Part shown: piece by piece, positions 6,887-13,841 of the stretch | How positions within the stretch are numbered: the first letter of the stretch is position 1 | How the letters are laid out: every line of letters begins with the position of its first letter | Source of the DNA: UBA4716 sp002438865 | GTDB lineage: Bacteria; Bacillota; Clostridia; UBA1381 | DNA: 14,513 nucleotides | Assembly: GCA_937907325.1 (NCBI GenBank) | Contig: CALERO010000180.1 | Location: forward strand, 1-14,513 | Direction of reading: 5' to 3' | Position numbers and translations under genes: made by a program | The notes under the pieces: generated by a model | Database searches by the model: none | What the model was told of the DNA's origin: nothing | The model's input: the letters and a program-made list of their open reading frames with translations, nothing else

Positions 6887-9800
6887 TTATTTAATCAGAA
6901 AATTCGACCCTCTGCGGTTGTTTTCTTTGCCAACTGAACCGCCTACACTGCGACCGACTTCTCGCCCGTCGAGTTCGATGACCGAATTAACGACGATAGG
7001 ATTATTCGACCCCTTGAGCTTGTTTAAATCAATCGTGCCGCCCGATGAATTGCCTGCTATGGCGTATGTCGGTATGCCGATGATGTTTCCGAATGCGCTG
7101 TTTATTTCGTCCAATATAGACGGGATAATAGATTTTACTTTTTCGTAAAATCCGTTGCCCCACGCCGCCGCATTTTGACGTCCCTGCTGGTCTAAATCAG
7201 TGTCGAATTTGTCAAACGCTTCCGCTATTTCGGATTTAACTTCTTCTGCTTCGTCCGCATACAGGATTTTGCTCAAATTCTCGGCGGTTGCCTGTTTGGC
7301 TTTCCAGTCGTCGATATATTTGTTAAATGCCACATCATCAGCGTTTAACAATGCTTCGGCGTATTTCATACCCTCTTCGACCGACATATCACGCAACATC
7401 GCAAAAAATTCCTGTGGAACATTGCCGCGTTCCTTTATCCGCAGTAGCATATCGGCGTAATTGTCCAGTGCGTCAGTCTGTTTTGACAGGTCAGCCAGAC
7501 TGATTACTTCGAACGTTTTGCCGTACCGTTCCTTGGTCTGTTTCGTATATAAATCGCCGTAGTCAGACAGTTTTTTCTGCATTGTAGACTGTAGCTTCTC
7601 GACTTCTTCGATACTGCTTAGTGCGTTCTTTGACAGTTCTTCAATGCTGTTTAAAATGGATTTTTGCGAATTTTCTATATCCTTTTGCAGTGCAGTATAG
7701 ATTTTGCGTTCGTTCTTCGCCGCAGTGTTCAGCGTGTCAAGATATTTCTTGTCGGCTTCTTTTTTGATTTCCAATTCCTCACGCAGTGCTTTTTGGCGGT
7801 CGGAATTTTTTTCATCATCAATCTGCTTTTGAAATTCCTTTTGCTCGGTTTCTATGCGTGCGCTTTCGTCCTGATAGCGTTTCTCGGCTTCCAGCAGCGG
7901 CGCATATATCTCGTCACGTGCCTTTTGCACCTCTGACCGTGTGTCGGTCAGCATATCACTAATGGTTTTTATAAAATCGTTTGCGTGTGATTTAATGGTA
8001 TCTATGGACGTCCGAATTGCCTGTTTTGACAAAATATCCATTTGTTTTAACAGGGTATTTTTGTTGTCGGAAATACCGTCCGCCATACCCAAAACCAACA
8101 TTTTTCCGACTTCATCACGCATTACACGGGACGGGGAATGAATACTGAAATTGTTTTTAAATCCCTGCACCACACTGGAACAAAATCCCTTGACTTTGTC
8201 AGCCAGCCACCCAGCGGCGCCGCTGATACCGTTCCATAAACCTGTTACAATATTGCGACCGATAGACGCCATTTGCGACGGGATAGCACGGAAAAATCCG
8301 ACTATTTTAGAACATATAGACGGAATAGTGCTGGACGCCCAGGAAATAATATTTTGACCCCAGGATTTTATTTTTGCAAGTGCTGTTGTCAGAACGCCCC
8401 ATAGTAGTCCGGGCAGGGATTTGAAAAATCCTACAATCGCATTTACCATTGACGGAATGGCGTTTCCAATCCAATTAATAACGTTTTGACCCCAGGACAA
8501 TATTTTATTGAATGCCGAAACGCACACGTCCCAAATCTTGCCGGGCAATTCCCTAAAAAACGTTACTATATTTTCAATGAACGCCGGTATTGCAGTTTTC
8601 GCCCAATTCACTAAATCAATCGCCCACGTTGCCAGCTTGCCGGCTATCATTCCTATCGTTTCGCCTATTTTTTCAGGCAATTCTGCGAAAAATTCCACGA
8701 TTTTATTTTTCATTTCCGCTACTTTTTGCGGTAGGTCAATAAACCACTGAATTAATGCCATAAAACCGTTTATTAGGGCGTTTTTCGCTGTTTCAAAAAA
8801 TGAAACAATGCCATTCCAGGCGTCTACGAATACGTTTTTGATTTCGTTTACCTTTTCACCTATCCATTCGCCGACAGGCGCAAACGCTGTTTTAACGCCG
8901 TCCCACATTCCTGCGAATGCGCCTGTTTGCGCTGAAAACACCGCTTTGACCATTCCGGCGACTATCCCGGGCAGTTTTACGATTAATTCAAATAACCCTG
9001 CGATTAACACGGGCAGGGATTTCAGCAGTGACGCAACTATGCCTTCCCAGATGACAGGCGTTGCGTCTGCGAATGCCTGCATTATTTCGGGTAATGCGTC
9101 CACCAATGCCAGAACTAATGTTATTAACCCCTGTATCAGCAATGGCAAATAATCTATCAGACTGTCGGCGACAGACTGCACAATTGCAGGCAGATTATCA
9201 GTAAATGCTGTGATTATTTCGTCTATGTTATCAGCCAGCGACAAAACAGTATTTAAAACTGTTTCAAACGCCACAGGTATTAAATCCGCCATAGTCTGCA
9301 TAACAGTGTTCATTAACCCAGGCAACGCCGCTGTTATGTCAGCAAATAGCTGAACGACTGCATTTAATATGTCAGGTGCGACACCTGTAACGGCATCGAC
9401 CAGTCCCGGCAATGTCGCAACCACTGCATTTATCAATTCTGCCGCACCGTCTACCAGCGCAGGCAGTATTTCAGCCACCAGCGACGGAATACCGTTCGCA
9501 ATTTCAACGCCCAATTCGGAAATAGCCGTCGGCAGGGTAGATAACACCTGTTTAATGACAGGCAGTAGGTTACTGGCGAATGTTTTTGCCGAATTAATCA
9601 AATCATTTAATGCCCCGTCTAAATCGACATCGGGATTTGCCAGCGCAACCATTAAATTTTCCCACGCCGCCTTTGTCATTCCTAACGACCCCTGTATAGT
9701 GGTCGCCGCTTCTTTCGATGTCGTGCCTGTTATCCCCATTTGTTCCTGCACAACGTGGATAGCTTTCACGACATTGTCGAACGATAGGCTGTTTGCGTTT

Positions 9801-10444
9801 ATACTTTTGTCCACCGCGGCAGCGTCACGAACTAACCGTTTCATTTCTTCCTGCGTTCCGCCGTAGCCTAATTTCAGATTGTCTAACATTGTATAGTTTT
9901 GTTTTGCAAAACCCTGATACGCCCATTGTATACTTTCAATCGCCGTACCCATTTTATTCGCATTGTCGGACATATCAACAATTGCTTGGTCTGCGTAATC
10001 AGCCGCTTTCACGGTGTCGCCGCCGAGGGAAGAAACCAGGCTTGCGGCGAACGATGTCGCCGTTTCCATATATGTATTTGCCGATACGCCTGCACGTTCA
10101 AACGCACTGTGCGCACGGTCTATCATTGTTTCCTGTACAGATGTCAGTTTTTCATAGTCTGCGGCGGCGTCTGATACGCTTTTACCGACCTTTGCGGCAT
10201 ATTCTTCAACCGTCTGACCGCCTGTGCCGAACAGTGTTTCTATACCGCCTACCAACTGCTCATATTCGCCCTGTGCCTTTACTGCGGCTGTGCCTATTGC
10301 GCCGACCGCTGTAGCGGCGGCGGTAAACCCAACGCCGATAGCTTTTGCGGCTGTTCCGGCAACGCCTTTTAGCTTGCCCATAGCGTTTTTAAAACCGCTT
10401 GTGTCGCCGTCTATTTTGACAACGACCTTACCGCCGTTAGCCAT
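6887..10444 (-). CDS. Tail tape measure protein
   Basis: With 1185 residues this is the longest gene in the window, which is typical of the protein that sets tail length. Residues 1-100 begin with KIDGDTSGFKNAMGKLKGVA and an Ala/Gly-rich hydrophobic helix (about 28-56). Residues about 90-260 look like the conserved tape-measure domain (SATSFAASL-like, YGGTQEEMKRLV). Residues about 270-500 are a long hydrophobic array with a Pro every 11-18 residues (LPALVDG, LPGLVDA, LPEIMQAF). Residues about 540-745 carry Trp-rich repeats of about 44 residues (WGQNVINWIGNAIP, WGQNIISWASSTIP), followed by FKNNFSIHSPSRVM (about 762-775), a motif familiar from these proteins. Residues about 810-960 are a strong coiled coil. 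At about 0.15 nm per residue, the tail would be roughly 180 nm. No lysozyme or peptidase domain is visible. AGGGGGTG precedes the ATG. Confidence 0.95.
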   Translation of the reverse strand: MANGGKVVVKIDGDTSGFKNAMGKLKGVAGTAAKAIGVGFTAAATAVGAIGTAAVKAQGEYEQLVGGIETLFGTGGQTVEEYAAKVGKSVSDAAADYEKLTSVQETMIDRAHSAFERAGVSANTYMETATSFAASLVSSLGGDTVKAADYADQAIVDMSDNANKMGTAIESIQWAYQGFAKQNYTMLDNLKLGYGGTQEEMKRLVRDAAAVDKSINANSLSFDNVVKAIHVVQEQMGITGTTSKEAATTIQGSLGMTKAAWENLMVALANPDVDLDGALNDLINSAKTFASNLLPVIKQVLSTLPTAISELGVEIANGIPSLVAEILPALVDGAAELINAVVATLPGLVDAVTGVAPDILNAVVQLFADITAALPGLMNTVMQTMADLIPVAFETVLNTVLSLADNIDEIITAFTDNLPAIVQSVADSLIDYLPLLIQGLITLVLALVDALPEIMQAFADATPVIWEGIVASLLKSLPVLIAGLFELIVKLPGIVAGMVKAVFSAQTGAFAGMWDGVKTAFAPVGEWIGEKVNEIKNVFVDAWNGIVSFFETAKNALINGFMALIQWFIDLPQKVAEMKNKIVEFFAELPEKIGETIGMIAGKLATWAIDLVNWAKTAIPAFIENIVTFFRELPGKIWDVCVSAFNKILSWGQNVINWIGNAIPSMVNAIVGFFKSLPGLLWGVLTTALAKIKSWGQNIISWASSTIPSICSKIVGFFRAIPSQMASIGRNIVTGLWNGISGAAGWLADKVKGFCSSVVQGFKNNFSIHSPSRVMRDEVGKMLVLGMADGISDNKNTLLKQMDILSKQAIRTSIDTIKSHANDFIKTISDMLTDTRSEVQKARDEIYAPLLEAEKRYQDESARIETEQKEFQKQIDDEKNSDRQKALREELEIKKEADKKYLDTLNTAAKNERKIYTALQKDIENSQKSILNSIEELSKNALSSIEEVEKLQSTMQKKLSDYGDLYTKQTKERYGKTFEVISLADLSKQTDALDNYADMLLRIKERGNVPQEFFAMLRDMSVEEGMKYAEALLNADDVAFNKYIDDWKAKQATAENLSKILYADEAEEVKSEIAEAFDKFDTDLDQQGRQNAAAWGNGFYEKVKSIIPSILDEINSAFGNIIGIPTYAIAGNSSGGTIDLNKLKGSNNPIVVNSVIELDGREVGRSVGGSVGKENNRRGSNFLIK
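8352..8497 (-). repeat. Direct repeats in the Trp-rich part of the tape measure gene
   Basis: The 14-base string TTTTGACCCCAGGA occurs at 8352-8365 and again at 8484-8497 on the plus strand, exactly 132 bases (44 codons) apart. Each copy encodes the SWGQN segment of successive protein repeats (SWGQNVINW, SWGQNIISW), and the flanking DNA is also similar. The 44-residue unit is four times eleven, as expected for an alpha-helical hendecad array. Confidence 0.8.
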
Positions 10445-10457
10445 ATACGCACCCCCT

Positions 10458-11012
10458 TTAAAAATCGCCGCTCATCACGGCGTCTATTTGTTCCTGTGAT
10501 TGTTTCATTCTGATAGTGTATTTTGCCCGTTCTTTCGTCCAGTATTTTTTTTCGTTCTTGCTTAGCGCTGAAAAATCACCGCAACGGGCAAATGCCCTAT
10601 GCCATAGCATAGTACTGTCATTGTGCAACAGTGTCTGAATGATTTCGATACCTTCGTGGAACGAAATACCCCGTTGCATTAAATGTGGGAAATATTCCCA
10701 CATTTCGCAGTATATAACGCTTCCGTCCTGCTCAAAATCAAACGCCGCTTGCCCTGCTTGACTTTGCTGTCTGCCTTGCTCTTTGCCTGCACTCAGCCAC
10801 GCAAAACAGGCTTTCGCAAACTCTGCCTGTGCTTCCTTACCTCTCGGGATTTCGCCTTTGACGATAGCTGTTATGCTGTCGGCTATTTCGTCATCATCAC
10901 GGTTTTTGCAGGCAATTAAAAAACGCACCCATAAACTGAAATCGGTGCGTATATACAGCTTTTTGCCCCCGACAGTTATATAATCGGGGGCATTTTTTAT
11001 CAGCAAATTCAT
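10458..11012 (-). CDS. Gp15 family protein, probable second tail assembly chaperone
   Basis: This 184-residue protein contains FDFEQDGSVIYCEMWEYFPH (about 91-110), then an HEGIEIIQTLL stretch, a conserved-looking Trp in TMLWHRAFA (W137), and KNEKKYWTKERAKYTIRMK near the end. These resemble the Phage_Gp15 family (as in Listeria phage A118), which always lies just before the tape measure gene. Proteins in this position are thought to chaperone the tape measure while the tail tube assembles. The ATG overlaps the previous stop (ATGA); the upstream sequence has only a weak AGTGAG site, so translation probably depends on re-initiation from the previous gene. The stop lies 13 bases before the tape measure start. 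Confidence 0.82.
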   Translation of the reverse strand: MNLLIKNAPDYITVGGKKLYIRTDFSLWVRFLIACKNRDDDEIADSITAIVKGEIPRGKEAQAEFAKACFAWLSAGKEQGRQQSQAGQAAFDFEQDGSVIYCEMWEYFPHLMQRGISFHEGIEIIQTLLHNDSTMLWHRAFARCGDFSALSKNEKKYWTKERAKYTIRMKQSQEQIDAVMSGDF

Positions 11013-11404
11013 CTCACTTTTTCAATCAGCGGTTGCGCCTTTCCCAGCGTTTCCAAAACGGGGGACAGTTCGTCCAAACGTTTTTCGGTTGTTTCCTTTT
11101 CAGCCTTGATTTTTTCCTCGTAAATCAGACCTATGCAGACGGTGTAAATCTTTGCAAGAAAATCCAAATTCGTCTTTACGCCGTCTTTCAAAATCTCTTT
11201 TGCGTTCGCCTTGCCGAATATAATTTCCATATTTTCAGACAGAAAATCATATTCAGACACGCTCTGGCGTTTCTTTTCAATGCCCGACAGCTTGCCGTCA
11301 AGCTCTGCCGTTCTCTGCGGTAAATCGTATTCCTTGCCGTTTATTTCAACGGCTATATCCTGTTTAAAATCTTCGCTGTTGATTGTAGTCATTATTTCAG
11401 CCAT
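11009..11404 (-). CDS. First tail assembly chaperone (gpG-like position)
   Basis: This encodes 131 residues: a beta-like N-terminus (DIAVEINGKEYDLPQRTAEL), then helices including SEYDFLSENMEIIFGKANAK and a region rich in Lys/Glu (IYEEKIKAEKETTEKRLDEL). The gene lies between the tail tube and the Gp15 gene, the place of lambda gpG-like chaperones. The middle text (F....E..FG..na.eilk.G....L) recalls small tail proteins of Clostridia phages. Start ATG at 11404 is supported by GGAGGAATATATA upstream. The stop overlaps the Gp15 start as ATGA. Function is from position and size; I cannot confirm the family from sequence alone. Confidence 0.75.
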   Translation of the reverse strand: MAEIMTTINSEDFKQDIAVEINGKEYDLPQRTAELDGKLSGIEKKRQSVSEYDFLSENMEIIFGKANAKEILKDGVKTNLDFLAKIYTVCIGLIYEEKIKAEKETTEKRLDELSPVLETLGKAQPLIEKVR

Positions 11405-11484
11405 TATATATTCCTCCGTTTATTTTTCGATTTTAACAACTCGCCTTGCTCTTTTGCTGACCGATGTTGTATCGGTCAGCGGAG
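11405..11484 (-). other. Longest intergenic gap of the operon
   Basis: This 80-base gap between the tail tube stop and the first chaperone start is the only real break in an otherwise gapless operon. It holds the hairpin at 11456-11480 and, near its end, the strong ribosome site GGAGGAATATATA for the chaperone gene. I see no minus-strand promoter with recognisable -10 and -35 boxes. Confidence 0.7.
11456..11480 (-). promoter_or_regulatory. Perfect 10-bp intergenic hairpin after the tail tube gene
   Basis: Bases 11456-11465 (GCTGACCGAT) and 11471-11480 (ATCGGTCAGC) are perfect inverted repeats around a 5-base loop. In the transcript the hairpin begins 4 bases after the tail tube stop codon and is followed by AAAAGAGC, with no run of U, so it is not a standard intrinsic terminator. 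It may protect or process the 3' end of the abundant tail tube message, or partly slow polymerase. Confidence 0.75.
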
Positions 11485-12009
11485 TTACTCCCCCTCGGCG
11501 TCCGCCGTAAACGTGATTGTTTCCACGCTGTCTTTGTCGCCGCCTGTGGGTGTTGCGATTGTTGCCTTGCCCGTAACACGTTTTGTCTGTACTCTCAGCG
11601 TTCCCGAATAAACCAGTGCGTCCGTACCGTCACCGATACTGTCGCCGACAATGGTATACTGTCTTTCGACCGCTTCGTATGCACCCTCCGAGCCGCTTAC
11701 AGGTTTGTGAAAATCAACCGACACAAAACTGCGCACTGCGTCAGTGCCTAATTTTTCGCCGTCTATAATACCCGCCATATCGGTCAACACGGCGTTCGGT
11801 GTCTGCAAATCAAACTGGAAATCATACGATGATGACATTCCCGTAACGTCCGTTGTTTCAAATGCTTCGTCTACGTAGTGACGTGAATATTCTATCGGGT
11901 TTTTACTTTCCGTCAGACTGGTAAACCCCTTCATTCGTGTGTATGTTACCGTGCTTGTGCTGCCCTTTACGCCGTAAAACATTTTACGGTCTGCTCTCAA
12001 AACTAACAT
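11485..12009 (-). CDS. Major tail tube protein
   Basis: This 174-residue protein (LVLRADRKMFYGVKG, then TRMKGFTSLTESKNPIEYSR with HYVDE, and FQFDLQTPNAVLTDMAGI) has the size, position and look of a phi13/tail-tube family subunit: an N-terminal strand region, YSRHYVDE typical of tube proteins, and an alternating beta pattern (YTIVGDSIGDG, YSGTLRVQTKRVTGKATI). Tube subunits stack in hexameric rings around the tape measure, so this should be one of the most abundant products of the operon. In keeping with that, it has a canonical ACGGAGG site 9 bases before ATG, and a hairpin follows directly after its stop codon. A separate C-terminal Ig-like domain is absent. Confidence 0.88.
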   Translation of the reverse strand: MLVLRADRKMFYGVKGSTSTVTYTRMKGFTSLTESKNPIEYSRHYVDEAFETTDVTGMSSSYDFQFDLQTPNAVLTDMAGIIDGEKLGTDAVRSFVSVDFHKPVSGSEGAYEAVERQYTIVGDSIGDGTDALVYSGTLRVQTKRVTGKATIATPTGGDKDSVETITFTADAEGE

Positions 12010-12025
12010 ATTTTTTTACCTCCGT

Positions 12026-12376
12026 TTATAAATTTTTGTCTACCCAACCCTGCATTGAACGTGCAAGGTTTTTGTCTTTGCCGTCCCTCACGGCTGCCTT
12101 GTCCCATTCTTTGCACGCTTTGCCGTGCAGTTCTGTTTTGAAACGTGCATTGCCGCCCCTGCCGCCGTTATATACAGGCACAACATAGGGGGCAAAATAT
12201 TCAATTTCCCAGGGTTTCAACTGTACATCTGTTTCAGCCAGCTGCCCTGTATTCATTGGAACATAATCATCAACCAGCCGCCGAAATTCTTGGGCGGAAA
12301 ACAGTCCAAATGTTTCGCCGCCCAAAATTTTTAATGACGGTTTGATGTCAATCTGTATTGATGTGCTGACATTCAT
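12026..12376 (-). CDS. Minor_capsid_2-like neck/tail-completion protein
   Basis: This 116-residue protein contains LVDDYVPMNTGQLAETDVQL, then EIEYFAPYVVPVYNGGRGGN, then GKACKEWDKAAVRDGKDKNL and ARSMQGWVD. The pattern VP..tG.L, then i.Y.aPYa..qy.G, then WD.aa and a final helix matches the Minor_capsid_2/HK97 gp10-type family, which lies at the head-tail neck and helps tail attachment. Start overlaps the previous stop as ATGA, with only a weak upstream ribosome site, so coupling is likely. It lies right before the tail tube gene, after the terminator-like gene, an order discussed in the findings. Confidence 0.82.
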   Translation of the reverse strand: MNVSTSIQIDIKPSLKILGGETFGLFSAQEFRRLVDDYVPMNTGQLAETDVQLKPWEIEYFAPYVVPVYNGGRGGNARFKTELHGKACKEWDKAAVRDGKDKNLARSMQGWVDKNL

Positions 12377-12873
12377 ACAATCATCACGTCCCGTTTTGCA
12401 GGGTTGATTTTATGTATACGAAATGCAATATAGAAATCCTGTATTTTCTGTCCGTTGACATCTTCATACGTCATTCGGCGTATTGCCCTCGGCGTCAATA
12501 GTTCCAGTTTGACGCATTTTTCGGTTGATAAATCGGGGACATTCCCGTTTTCCTGTGCGTCAAAAAACCATTTGCACACGTCCGACATAGCCGACAGAAT
12601 TTCAGTATTTGCCGCATTGTCATTCGCATATAACACCCTGTACAGCGACAGATAGTATGTGCTGTGATACGGATAAACAGGCGTGAATGTCAATTTTGTT
12701 CGCCCGTCCGTGTATGGCTCTGTTTCCTCCGCCAGTATATTCGTGCTGTCGGTCAATTCTAACGAATTATCGCCGTTATTCAGTTCCTGGGACATCGCCC
12801 ACAACTGCATTAAATGCGGACAGGTTTGACAAAATGCCAACACCTCGCTGTATTCATACTGATTATATGCCAT
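12373..12873 (-). CDS. Tail terminator-like protein
   Basis: This 166-residue protein starts with EVLAFCQTCPHLMQLWAMSQ, then ILAEETEPYTDGRTKLTFTP with VYPYHSTYYLSLYRVLYAND, then NTEILSAMSDVCKWFFDAQ and LSTEKCVKLELLTPRAIRRM. The order of a short helix, an E/P region, a beta stretch ending in a Tyr-rich segment, a WF helix and a final strand region (KIQDFYIAFRIHKI) resembles the Minor_capsid_3/tail terminator family, which caps the tube end that joins the head. Assignment is from this pattern and neck position. ATG at 12873 follows AAGGGGTGAT, and the gene is separated by 5 bases from the previous one. Confidence 0.7.
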   Translation of the reverse strand: MAYNQYEYSEVLAFCQTCPHLMQLWAMSQELNNGDNSLELTDSTNILAEETEPYTDGRTKLTFTPVYPYHSTYYLSLYRVLYANDNAANTEILSAMSDVCKWFFDAQENGNVPDLSTEKCVKLELLTPRAIRRMTYEDVNGQKIQDFYIAFRIHKINPAKRDVMIV

Positions 12874-12878
12874 TCACA

Positions 12879-13337
12879 TCACCCCTTAACGATTTCGATA
12901 TGATTTGTCCGCCACGGCGTGCCGTCCAAACGATAGTTTATATACGCCTGCACGCCCGTTATCAGACCGCCCATATCCCTGTATTTTGTCACTAACGTCT
13001 GAAATTCCTGCGTCGTTGTCGGTGCAGGGTCATCTATTGCACCGAATATCAGCAAATCGCCCGTATTCGCCGTGTAAAACCCCGTTTTGTCGGTCAACGT
13101 ATAGAAACCGTCATCAACCCACATAGGGGGTTTATAACGTTCCCAATCGTCCAGCCACGCCGTCCACGTGTTGGATTTATAAACCATTGTACCGTTCGTT
13201 TTATCATATAACCCATTCTGCACATCACACCCGTCAATTACACGTTTTACCCACGCCGTAATTTGCGGATTGTCTGCCGATGTCGGAATACGGTTAATGA
13301 TTGTAAACATTTTGTTTTTTAAACGGCTTAATTTCAT
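12879..13337 (-). CDS. Head-closure-like neck protein
   Basis: I use the ATG at 13337 (152 residues), which overlaps the adaptor stop as ATGA with GGGGGG upstream; an in-frame GTG at 13343 sits too close to that site. The protein includes NPQITAWVKRVIDGCDVQNG, then FYTANTGDLLIFGAIDDPAP, then GVQAYINYRLDGTPWRTNHI ending EIVKG. The GD.li.G core and the C-terminal motif ending in H.ei.G are typical of small head-tail connector/closure proteins in Clostridia phages. It lies between the adaptor and the terminator, the usual place for the head completion protein. Exact family name not confirmed. Confidence 0.75.
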   Translation of the reverse strand: MKLSRLKNKMFTIINRIPTSADNPQITAWVKRVIDGCDVQNGLYDKTNGTMVYKSNTWTAWLDDWERYKPPMWVDDGFYTLTDKTGFYTANTGDLLIFGAIDDPAPTTTQEFQTLVTKYRDMGGLITGVQAYINYRLDGTPWRTNHIEIVKG

Positions 13338-13717
13338 ACGCACGCCCCCCGATACAGCACCGAAACGCCGTTATATTTAATAGGGGATAGGTATGTAGTG
13401 ATGATTTCTTCCGCCTGTGCGTCCGCTTCTGCCTTTGTCAGACGTGCATATGTATAGCTTTCGCTCTGACCGCCCAGGGACTGGCTCTCACTCTGCACCG
13501 CCGTGCCGTCAAAGGCATTGGCTGACAGGTGCGCTATTAGGTCGAAAATGCAGTCCTTGACCGCCTGCGGTAGCTCCGTTAGTTTGCCTATGCGTTCACC
13601 CGTCTTGCCGTTTGCCTGTGAATTGACGGCGTATTCAGCCTTGCGGTTAAATGTGTTGTAGGCGGTTTCTTCCAAGGTACCGCCCATATTTTGATATTCA
13701 CTGTATGTTAAATACAT
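13334..13717 (-). CDS. Head-tail connector/adaptor (HK97 gp6-like)
   Basis: This 127-residue protein starts MYLTYSEYQNMGGTLEETAY followed by NTFNRKAEYAV, then RIGKLTELPQAVKDCIFDLI and ends SPIKYNGVSVLYRGACV. A helical protein with an YLTYEEY..MGG opening and A.Y.....T..RI.......P..VK.....li pattern is what I recognise as the gp6-like adaptor of Firmicutes phages, which forms a ring under the portal. Length and position right after the capsid genes agree. The ATG follows AAAGGCGG about 9 bases upstream. A Ser/Gln-rich linker (VQSESQSLGGQSES) lies at about 74-87. Confidence 0.85.
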   Translation of the reverse strand: MYLTYSEYQNMGGTLEETAYNTFNRKAEYAVNSQANGKTGERIGKLTELPQAVKDCIFDLIAHLSANAFDGTAVQSESQSLGGQSESYTYARLTKAEADAQAEEIITTYLSPIKYNGVSVLYRGACV

Positions 13718-13738
13718 TGCAAAAACCGCCTTTCAGTG

Positions 13739-13828
13739 TTATTTATCCTTTTTCGGTTCTTTCGGCTCGCTTTTTTTGGGTTCAGCCTTTTTCGGTTCGT
13801 CGAAAATTTCAAGTCCGACCGTTCTCAT
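13739..13828 (-). CDS. 29-residue Lys/Glu/Pro-rich miniprotein after the capsid gene
   Basis: This very short gene was found by reading the gap. It starts at ATG 13828, preceded by a strong AAGGGGTGAT site that overlaps the capsid stop codon, and ends with TAA at 13739. The product starts MRTVGLEIFDEP and continues as a charged tail of KKxEP-type units (KKAEPKKSEPKEPKKDK). It holds 8 Lys, 5 Glu and 4 Pro. The DNA has an exact 13-base direct repeat (CCTTTTTCGGTTC) at 13747 and 13786, 39 bases apart. Small proteins after the major capsid gene are known in related phages; function is unknown. The ribosome site and position make it very likely to be translated. It could decorate the capsid or interact with the capsid or DNA. 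Confidence 0.75.
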   Translation of the reverse strand: MRTVGLEIFDEPKKAEPKKSEPKEPKKDK

Positions 13829-13841
13829 AAAAAATCACCCC

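Noticed and set aside
9369..10314. Two long plus-strand open frames (165 and 173 residues) opposite the tape measure gene
   Set aside because: They lie wholly antisense to a clear tape measure gene, have no convincing ribosome site, and their Ala/Ser/Thr-rich or Arg/Cys-rich composition is what antisense reading of Ala/Gly-rich codons gives.
11000..11020. Programmed -1 frameshift at GAAAAAG
   Set aside because: Zero-frame codons are GAA AAA GTG, so the P-site tRNA would re-pair on TGA; this is not a tandem slippery heptamer, and an ATGA start explains the second gene.
11456..11480. Intrinsic transcription terminator
   Set aside because: The stem is perfect, but no U-run follows it in the minus-strand transcript, where the next bases are AAAAGAGC; the operon clearly continues.
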